Origin: Ignavibacteria bacterium
GTDB lineage: Bacteria > Bacteroidota > Ignavibacteria > Ignavibacteriales > Melioribacteraceae
NCBI GenBank assembly: GCA_003233295.1
Contig: QILJ01000021.1
Span: 1 to 5,379 of the forward strand
Reading direction: 5' to 3'
DNA length: 5,379 bases
The notes below the pieces were generated by a model. That model did no database searches and was not told where the DNA came from. It saw only the letters and a list, made by a program, of their open reading frames with translations. This document shows positions 1 through 5,379 of the stretch, piece after piece; within the stretch, counting starts at the first letter, position 1; every line of letters begins with the position of its first letter. The position numbers and the translations under genes were made by a program.

Positions 1-281
1 CTTCTATCTGCTACCATTAAAACAGAATTGGAAATTGCTTGTCCAGAGAGACTGGTACCTGCTGCACGAAATGTGAGGGGGACTTTCATCTCGTTACACT
101 TTTGCACCACAAATTGAACTTCTTCCGAATTCTTAACTTTAATAACAATTTGAGGAATCAGTCTGTAAAAACTAGCGTCAGTACCATAAGCAAGACGATT
201 GAGTTCATCGGTATAAATTCTTTCTTTGGGAATTTTCTTTGCAAACTCATTATAAAGTTTGCTATAATTTTGCCCATCCAT
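1..281 (-). CDS. FAD-binding oxidase (PCMH/GlcD type), N-terminal part only
   Basis: This is the first 93 codons of a gene that continues past the left edge. The reading begins MDGQNYSKLYNEFAKKIP at 281 and stays open to base 1. Residues about 22-93 look like the start of a PCMH-type FAD-binding domain: YTDELNRLAYGTDASFYR, then IPQIVIKVKNSEEV, then the flavin pyrophosphate-binding loop FRAAGTSLSGQA (residues 71-82). That loop is typical of the D-lactate/glycolate dehydrogenase group, and this wording is common in long proteins that also carry a C-terminal Fe-S domain. Whether that domain is present cannot be seen here. The substrate is unknown; a 2-hydroxyacid is the family-based guess. The start lies 20 bp after the peptidase stop, so the two are probably co-transcribed. 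The upstream sequence TTTGAGATAGAAA offers only a weak ribosome binding site. Confidence 0.88.
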   Translation of the reverse strand, partial: MDGQNYSKLYNEFAKKIPKERIYTDELNRLAYGTDASFYRLIPQIVIKVKNSEEVQFVVQKCNEMKVPLTFRAAGTSLSGQAISNSVLMVADR

Positions 282-301
282 TTTCTATCTCAAATTTATA
301 A

Positions 302-1324
302 TTATTTCCCGCATGCTTTTTCAACATCCTCAACAGTTTTAGGAATTGGTGATTTACCTAAAACTCTGTGACTGTCTTCTGTAACAAGAATATCATCTTC
401 TATTCTTATTCCGCCAAAGTCCAGATACTCTTCAACCTTATCATAATTTATAAAGTCAGAATGTTTGTCTTCACTTTTCCAGTTCTTAAAAAGCTGAGGA
501 ATGAAATATATACCCGGCTCAACTGTTATCACGAATCCTAGATGAAGTTTTTTCGCCAGACGTAAATATGCTAATCCGAACTGATCGCTTCGTTGTGTCT
601 CTTCATCGTATCCGACAAAACCCTCGCCAAGTCCTTCCATATCGTGAACATCAAGTCCGAGCATGTGTCCCAATCCATGCGGGAAGAAAAGTGCATGAGC
701 GCCTTCAGTAACTGCATCATCCATATTCCCTTTCATCAAACCGAGTTCTTTTAATCCGTTTGCAATCACTTTAGCCGACTGAAGATGAATCTCTTTATAA
801 CTCACATTTGGTTTGATCGCTTCAATTGCTTTGATCTGCGATTCCAGCACAATGTTGTAAACATCTTTTTGTCGTTGAGTAAATTTACCATTTACAGGGA
901 ATGTACGAGTAATGTCACTTGCGTAGTGAAGTAAAGATTCAGCGCCGGAATCGAGCAGAACAAGATCGCCATCCTGCATTATGTTTTCATGGTGATGGTT
1001 ATGGAGAGTTTCTCCATTGATGGAAAAAATAATTGGGAATGAAACGCCGTTGCCACCGGCAAGGGCTAAACCTTCAACTGCGCCGTAAACCTCACGTTCC
1101 AGAAAACCCGCACCGGAAGAACGCATTGCGAGTGTATTCATTAGGTAATTAATATCCAATGCTTTTTCAATCTCGGCAACTTCCTCATCCGACTTGATCG
1201 AACGCTGTTGAACTACTGCGCGTATTAAATCTTTTGATGATTGGGTATTTACTTGTGTTGGAGTAATTCCAAGCCATTGATCAAACTTTAGCTTGGTGCT
1301 GCGGTAAATAATGAATTGTTTCAC
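302..1324 (-). CDS. Xaa-Pro aminopeptidase/dipeptidase (M24B), catalytic part, frameshifted fragment
   Basis: This frame holds the complete pita-bread catalytic domain of an M24B metallopeptidase, which removes or cleaves N-terminal residues before proline using two metal ions in the cytoplasm. Counting from the GTG at 1324, all five expected metal ligands are present: D125 (LLDSGAES), D137 (YASDITRTF), H220 (HGLGHMLGLDVHD), E269 (TVEPGIYF) and E309 (GIRIEDDI). The accessory histidines H216 and H227 are also there. The first six residues (MKQFII) are an out-of-frame reading of the upstream gene. Family-like sequence starts at about residue 7 (YRSTKLKFDQWLGI). The GTG has no convincing ribosome binding site of its own, so this is not a separate gene but the 3' part of the locus that starts at 1682. 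Aminopeptidase P (PepP) and prolidase (PepQ) cannot be separated with confidence by eye. The active site is intact, so the break lies upstream of all catalytic residues. Confidence 0.85.
   Translation of the reverse strand: MKQFIIYRSTKLKFDQWLGITPTQVNTQSSKDLIRAVVQQRSIKSDEEVAEIEKALDINYLMNTLAMRSSGAGFLEREVYGAVEGLALAGGNGVSFPIIFSINGETLHNHHHENIMQDGDLVLLDSGAESLLHYASDITRTFPVNGKFTQRQKDVYNIVLESQIKAIEAIKPNVSYKEIHLQSAKVIANGLKELGLMKGNMDDAVTEGAHALFFPHGLGHMLGLDVHDMEGLGEGFVGYDEETQRSDQFGLAYLRLAKKLHLGFVITVEPGIYFIPQLFKNWKSEDKHSDFINYDKVEEYLDFGGIRIEDDILVTEDSHRVLGKSPIPKTVEDVEKACGK
1281..1324 (-). pseudogene. Frameshift junction in the peptidase gene
   Basis: The two peptidase frames overlap across these 44 bases and differ by one frame (a +1 step, or two missing bases, rejoins them). 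Frame one reads HYLPQHQAKV then stops. Frame two reads YRSTKLKFDQWLGI across the same bases. Family members, as I recall them, have a HYLPPYR-type sequence here, so the break is best placed at bases 1301-1307 (TTACCGC on the minus strand). The locus is either a recent pseudogene, a sequencing or assembly error, or, less likely, a recoding site. Both flanking parts are well preserved and no other break is visible, which favours a recent event or an error. Confidence 0.7.
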
Positions 1325-1682
1325 CTGCCTGTTTATGACTTGTTAAAGCATCAGCTAATTCTGACATTGGTTTTGTTTCAGTTACTCCGACTTCAGAGGC
1401 TTTTTCGCTGATTGATTTTTCTGGTCCCATCCAAATAATATCGTCTATGTCTCTGTCATCACCAAAAACAATTTCTCTGTTGTTATCAACATCAATTACC
1501 GCCGCAAGATTAGGGGCATCAATTCCGAAGTAATAAAGAAAAGAACTATCCTGCCTGAATTTATAAGTGTTCGAAGGGTAATTCATCGGAGTATCAACTG
1601 CACCGGGGAAGAAAAGAACTCCGTTTTTCATTATCTTTTTTAATACATTTCTTCTTTTAAGATATGTTTCGGATGAGAACAT
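1281..1682 (-). CDS. Xaa-Pro aminopeptidase/dipeptidase, N-terminal AMP_N domain, truncated by frameshift
   Basis: The true start of the peptidase locus is here: an ATG at 1682 preceded by AGGAGG four bases upstream, the best ribosome binding site in the window. The product resembles the AMP_N domain that precedes the M24 domain in aminopeptidase P and prolidase: YLKRRNVLKKIMKNGVLFFPG, then NYPSNTYKFRQDSSFLYYFGI (about residues 34-54), AAVIDVDNNREIVFGDD and WMGPEKSISEKASEVGV. The family match runs to GETIHYLP at residue 127. The last six residues (QHQAKV, ending at TGA 1283-1281) do not fit and look like out-of-frame tail. Joined to the downstream frame at that point, the protein would be about 462 residues, a normal length for the family as I know it. 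The fragment alone has no metal ligands and should be inactive. Confidence 0.85.
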   Translation of the reverse strand: MFSSETYLKRRNVLKKIMKNGVLFFPGAVDTPMNYPSNTYKFRQDSSFLYYFGIDAPNLAAVIDVDNNREIVFGDDRDIDDIIWMGPEKSISEKASEVGVTETKPMSELADALTSHKQAGETIHYLPQHQAKV

Positions 1683-1686
1683 TTTG

Positions 1687-1692
1687 CCTCCT
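1687..1692 (-). promoter_or_regulatory. Ribosome binding site of the peptidase gene
   Basis: The minus strand reads AGGAGG, then CAAA, then the ATG at 1682. This is a full match to the Shine-Dalgarno core, unlike the other starts in the window, and it fixes the peptidase start. The spacing of four bases is slightly short. Confidence 0.8.
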
Positions 1693-1770
1693 ACTTTTTA
1701 TTTTTCAATAAGGAAATATATATAAATTGAAGTTATTATGAGAAAGGTATGAGATAATCTGTTTTTTCAC

Positions 1771-1821
1771 TATGGTGCGACCGTAATGACTTCTAGAATT
1801 GCCATGGCATTTATACCGTGG
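1771..1821. repeat. Structured palindromic patch, possible remnant of a dispersed intergenic repeat
   Basis: Two small stems and a palindrome lie within 51 bases. TATGGT (1771-1776) can pair with ACCGTA (1780-1785) around a GCG loop with one wobble pair. TTCTAGAA (1791-1798) is a perfect palindrome. CCATGGCAT (1802-1810) can pair with ATACCGTGG (1813-1821) around a two-base loop with one mismatch and one wobble. On the minus strand the order is CCACGGTATAAATGCCATGG, then TCGCACC. This resembles the 'CCACGGCATAAATGCCGTGG ... TCGCACC' type of intergenic repeat I recall from Bacteroidota-like genomes. That match is from memory, not a search. Confidence 0.4.
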
Positions 1822-1875
1822 AGAAAATAACAAAATAGTAAAATGGGTCGTAATCCAAATTAAAAACACTTTTTT

Positions 1876-1910
1876 AAAAACCTCCGACGTTTTGGAAACG
1901 TCGGAGGTTT
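1876..1910 (-). terminator. Intrinsic terminator, or REP-like palindrome, after the histidine kinase
   Basis: AAACCTCCGACGTTT (1878-1892) and AAACGTCGGAGGTTT (1896-1910) form a perfect 15-bp inverted repeat with a 3-base loop. On the minus strand the stem runs into five T residues (1880-1876), the arrangement of an intrinsic terminator. On the plus strand it is followed by GAAATGGG, so it would not terminate plus-strand transcripts. It sits 283 bp past the kinase stop, far for a dedicated terminator, and its perfect symmetry would also suit a dispersed palindromic repeat doing terminator duty. Confidence 0.65.
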
Positions 1911-1959
1911 GAAATGGGAAAAATTCGACTTCTTTAAAAATTAGGGATTTCTTTTTAAA

Positions 1960-1988
1960 CTCTTTGCGTCTCTGTGACTCTGCGGTAA
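1960..1988. repeat. CTTTGCGTCTCTGTG-type intergenic repeat
   Basis: The plus strand reads CTCTTTGCGTCTCTGTGA then CTCTGCGGTAA; the minus strand reads CCGCAGAGTCACAGAG then ACGCAAAGAG. This matches the style of the low-complexity 'cgcagag-cacagag-acgcaaagag' sequences that recur between genes in many bacterial genomes, including Bacteroidota and cyanobacteria, as I recall them. Internally it is a run of imperfect CTCTG/TCTCTGTG units. The element may extend further right; its boundaries cannot be set from one copy. Confidence 0.6.
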
Positions 1989-2192
1989 TAACATGGCTTT
2001 AAAAGAGGGAAGGCTGTCATGGTAGAGGGCAGAACCATAACAACCTGTTTTGTTATAGTTGAAAGATTGTAAAACAAACTTCCCACTATAATTTTTAAAA
2101 AAACAATAAAATTTATGAACCAAATAGTCAATTCTTCTAAAACTAAATTAGTAATTCTGCAATATTAATCGCAAAGGAAAATTTTTGCCCAA

Positions 2193-3416
2193 CTATGCAA
2201 TTTCACCTTTTAGCAAAGTAATTTGGAAAGTTGTTCCTTCTTTAATAACGGTATGTTTAACAAATATTTTACCTTTATGATAGTCTTCAATAATCCTTTT
2301 TGAAAGGCTTAATCCCAATCCCCAGCCTCTACGTTTTGTACTGTAGCCTGGGCGGAAAACATCTTTACGATGTTTTAAGTCGATGCCTTTACCGTTGTCC
2401 GAAACTTCAATAAAAACATGTTTTTCATCTTCGGAAATTTTAAAATTGATTTGACCTTTTTGTCTTTCAATTGCGTCAAGTGCGTTTTTAATAAGATTCT
2501 CAATAACCCACTCGAACAACTCAACATTTAGCATAACCTCTATATCTTTCGAACCGGATAATAAAATACGGATATTTTCTCTTGAACTCGGCAGCCTGCG
2601 GTTGAAGTATTCAATGACTTTGGATATTACTTCCGTCAGGTTTTCCTTTTTGAAAGATGGCTTAGAACCAATTTTAGAGAACCGATTTGCAATTTTGTTC
2701 AGCCTTTCAAGATCATTACTCATTTCATCCGTAATATCTTCCACTTTAATTGGATTATCGGAATTGATCTTCAATATTTCGTTCCAACCCATTAAACTTG
2801 AGATAGGTGTACCTAATTGATGAGCTGTTTCTTTTGCCATTCCAACCCAGATGTTGCTTTGCTCATTTTTCTTCAAATAACTGAAACTGAAATACGCGAT
2901 GATGATGAACATTACAGCAAATAAAATTTGCAGATAAGGATAATATCTTAAAGCGGTTATTAAATCCGAATCGCCGTAGTATATTTTAGTTAATACAACA
3001 TCATTTTCGCCATAAACTTCGATAGGTTCATTGATTTCACCAAACTCCTTGATCTTTTCTTGAAGGAAAGCTATTAATTGATTTTGAGTCCAAGTAGAAT
3101 CAACATCGAGATTTCTAACACCTCCGCTCATACCGTCCAGTGCAACATTATTTAATGAATCGGTAAGGATTAACGGGAAATCGATTCTTTTAATAACATC
3201 CAGCAGAAAAGTAAAATCAGTATTCGTTGTATTCAAATCAGCAATCTGCTGCAGACTAGAAGCATACAGCTGAGCGATTTGGCGTTCTCTTGATTCTAGC
3301 TTTTGGATTAATGATTGTGTGTAAATGTATGTAGCTAGTGCAATTATCATTGCAATAGCAAGCAGCACAATTTTTATTTTAACGGATGCCGGTCCCCCGG
3401 CCATCTTAGTTCTCAT
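2193..3416 (-). CDS. Membrane sensor histidine kinase
   Basis: This 407-residue protein has the layout of a two-component sensor. A first membrane segment spans about residues 13-33, a predicted extracytoplasmic domain about 34-159, and a second membrane segment about 161-180. The dimerisation/phosphoacceptor H-box MAKETAHQLGTPISSLMGW follows with H199 as the likely phosphorylated residue. The ATPase domain shows the N-box ENLIKNALDA (306-315), G1 box DNGKGI (340-345), F-box FRPGYSTK (354-361) and G2 box GWGLGLSLSKRII (364-376). Only about 18 residues separate the second membrane segment from H199, so there is no room for a HAMP or PAS domain. The signal sensed is unknown. No response regulator is in view, so its partner must be elsewhere. 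It starts 75 bp after purA and may be co-transcribed. ATG at 3416 is taken as the start; an in-frame ATG four codons later (M5) is equally possible, and neither has a strong ribosome binding site. Confidence 0.92.
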   Translation of the reverse strand: MRTKMAGGPASVKIKIVLLAIAMIIALATYIYTQSLIQKLESRERQIAQLYASSLQQIADLNTTNTDFTFLLDVIKRIDFPLILTDSLNNVALDGMSGGVRNLDVDSTWTQNQLIAFLQEKIKEFGEINEPIEVYGENDVVLTKIYYGDSDLITALRYYPYLQILFAVMFIIIAYFSFSYLKKNEQSNIWVGMAKETAHQLGTPISSLMGWNEILKINSDNPIKVEDITDEMSNDLERLNKIANRFSKIGSKPSFKKENLTEVISKVIEYFNRRLPSSRENIRILLSGSKDIEVMLNVELFEWVIENLIKNALDAIERQKGQINFKISEDEKHVFIEVSDNGKGIDLKHRKDVFRPGYSTKRRGWGLGLSLSKRIIEDYHKGKIFVKHTVIKEGTTFQITLLKGEIA

Positions 3417-3491
3417 TTGATTCAGCTTAAGAAATTTTGCAGCAGAAAAATACCATTTTAATAACGGCTATTCAAGAATTATGATACTGCA

Positions 3492-4781
<1,290 letters not shown>

Positions 4782-4814
4782 TTAGAAAATGTTTTTTTAT
4801 TTTTAAAAGAGAAG

Positions 4815-5156
4815 TTACTTAGTGAAACTCTCCGCGGCTTCATCAACAGAATTATAGTTATCAAATATTGTAATTAACTTTGTAATTACTAAAAGACTAT
4901 TTATCTTCTCAGTAGCGTTAGCTAAAACCAAAGTACCGCCGCCGTTCTTAACCGATGTGTATCCGCTGATCAGCATGCCAAGACCTGTACTATTCATAAA
5001 TTTTACACCGCCAAGGTCAACTATTATATTCTTTTTATTTTCTTCCAGTAATTTATGTAACAGATCTTGAAATTCTTGAGAATCTGGACCGCCCATTACA
5101 TTTCCCTTTAGTGTAATTACAACCGCATCGTATTTTTCGCTTGTTTTAATTTTCAT
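4815..5156 (-). CDS. STAS-domain protein, anti-sigma factor antagonist type
   Basis: This 113-residue protein is a single STAS domain of the SpoIIAA/RsbV kind. In characterised partner-switching systems such a protein, when unphosphorylated, binds an anti-sigma kinase and frees a sigma factor or other output. Visible marks are the first strand KYDAVVITLKGNVMGGPDS (8-26), the strand NIIVDLGGVKFMNSTGLGML (43-62) with S56 at the position of the phosphorylated serine, and the later glycine turn KNGGGTLVLAN (70-80). The length is typical. No RsbW-type kinase or PP2C phosphatase is in view; the nearby histidine kinase has an H-box and so is not that partner. The upstream GGA six bases before the ATG is a modest ribosome binding site. 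It is the first gene of the leftward STAS-purA-kinase series. Confidence 0.9.
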   Translation of the reverse strand: MKIKTSEKYDAVVITLKGNVMGGPDSQEFQDLLHKLLEENKKNIIVDLGGVKFMNSTGLGMLISGYTSVKNGGGTLVLANATEKINSLLVITKLITIFDNYNSVDEAAESFTK

Positions 5157-5335
5157 AGCAGTTCCATATTTATTTATTAAAAAAGTACTTTTTAATTTAG
5201 TGAAAAGGAAATTAATATAATTAAATATAAATAATTATATTGTCTGTTAAGTTATTGAAACTGTTTGAAAAAATAAAGATATAAATCAAATTTCGTGCGC
5301 TATTCAGTAAAATTGAATGGAACATTGACTTTTTT
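5157..5335. promoter_or_regulatory. AT-rich region upstream of STAS, possibly divergent promoters
   Basis: This very AT-rich stretch precedes the leftward STAS gene and, if the gene at 5336 is real, separates two divergent genes. On the plus strand TTGAAA (5255-5260) and TATAAA (5280-5285) lie 19 bases apart, a rather wide spacing for a housekeeping promoter. For the minus strand, several TATAAT/TATATT-like strings occur at 5215-5240 but no single pair stands out. The location is convincing as a promoter region; the exact boxes are not. Confidence 0.3.
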
Positions 5336-5379
5336 ATGCCGTCTAACAAGAACAAATTAACTAATAAAGAGACAGAGAA
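5336..5379 (+). CDS. Possible start of a divergent gene, cut by the window edge
   Basis: An ATG at 5336 opens a frame reading MPSNKNKLTNKETE that stays open to the right edge, only 14 codons. The polar, lysine-rich opening would suit the N-terminus of a cytoplasmic or DNA-binding protein, but nothing identifies a family. The only ribosome binding site candidate is GGAA about 13 bases upstream, too far to be strong. The start follows an AT-rich upstream region that has no other use for the plus strand. It could equally be a chance open frame. Confidence 0.3.
   Translation, partial: MPSNKNKLTNKETE

Larger units (their letters stand above)
1683..2192. other. Gene-free spacer carrying repeat-like elements
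   Basis: This gap of about 510 bases lies between the histidine kinase stop and the peptidase start. I see no convincing gene. It must hold the peptidase promoter near its left end, but I cannot name -35/-10 boxes with confidence in the AT-rich stretch 1693-1765. It also holds a structured patch at 1771-1821, a perfect palindrome at 1878-1910, a CTTTGCGTCTCTGTG-type repeat at 1960-1988, and an imperfect 11-bp inverted repeat at 2033-2060. A 60-codon minus-strand frame at 1941-2123 is open only by chance; part of it is a translation of the repeat. Confidence 0.7.

Noticed and set aside
39..371. A 110-codon plus-strand open frame
   Set aside because: It lies opposite the well-supported oxidase start and peptidase end, and its sequence has no domain character.
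1322..1324. GTG as an independent start for the catalytic half of the peptidase
   Set aside because: There is no proper ribosome binding site, and the first six residues are out-of-frame sequence of the upstream half.
2033..2060. Imperfect 11-bp inverted repeat AACCATAACAA / TTGTTATAGTT with a 6-base loop as a terminator
   Set aside because: It is AT-rich with one mismatch, and no T-run follows on either strand; kept only as part of the spacer description.
1941..2123. A 60-codon minus-strand open frame between the kinase and the peptidase
   Set aside because: It has no ribosome binding site or recognisable domain, and its last part (QSHRDAKSLKR) is a translation of the CTTTGCGTCTCTGTG repeat.
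2602..2820. A 72-codon plus-strand open frame
   Set aside because: It is antisense to the kinase dimerisation and ATPase region, which is clearly coding on the other strand.
3417..3491. Terminator between purA and the histidine kinase
   Set aside because: Only weak A/T pairing around GCAGCAG is possible and no T-run follows a GC stem, so I see no terminator here.

Overview
The window is an AT-rich chromosomal segment with five protein-coding loci on the minus strand and one possible gene start on the plus strand at the right edge. The histidine-kinase H-box wording (MAKETAHQLGTP), the poor Shine-Dalgarno sites and the AT-rich spacers suggest a member of the Bacteroidota/Ignavibacteria (FCB) lineage. 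This is an inference from protein style; no rRNA or other taxonomic marker is present.

Read in the direction of transcription (right to left), the order is: a single-domain STAS protein (anti-sigma factor antagonist type), purA (adenylosuccinate synthetase), a two-transmembrane sensor histidine kinase, a 509-bp gene-free spacer, an M24B Xaa-Pro aminopeptidase/dipeptidase broken into two overlapping frames, and the first 93 codons of an FAD-dependent oxidase that runs off the left edge. STAS-purA-kinase have gaps of 54 and 75 bp with no clear terminator and could share a transcript. A perfect 15-bp stem followed by a T-run on the minus strand (1876-1910) could end that transcript. The peptidase has its own strong AGGAGG ribosome binding site, and the oxidase follows 20 bp after its stop.

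The genes do not form an obvious single pathway. purA is purine housekeeping, the peptidase is peptide turnover, the oxidase is redox metabolism, and STAS and the kinase are separate signalling proteins with no visible response regulator, anti-sigma kinase or phosphatase beside them.

I did not find a convincing new biological system. The points most worth checking are: (1) the peptidase frameshift, which a loss of 8 bp between two short direct repeats would explain neatly; and (2) the spacer 1683-2192, which carries three different repeat-like elements (a structured palindromic patch, a perfect palindrome/terminator, and a copy of the CTTTGCGTCTCTGTG type of intergenic repeat).
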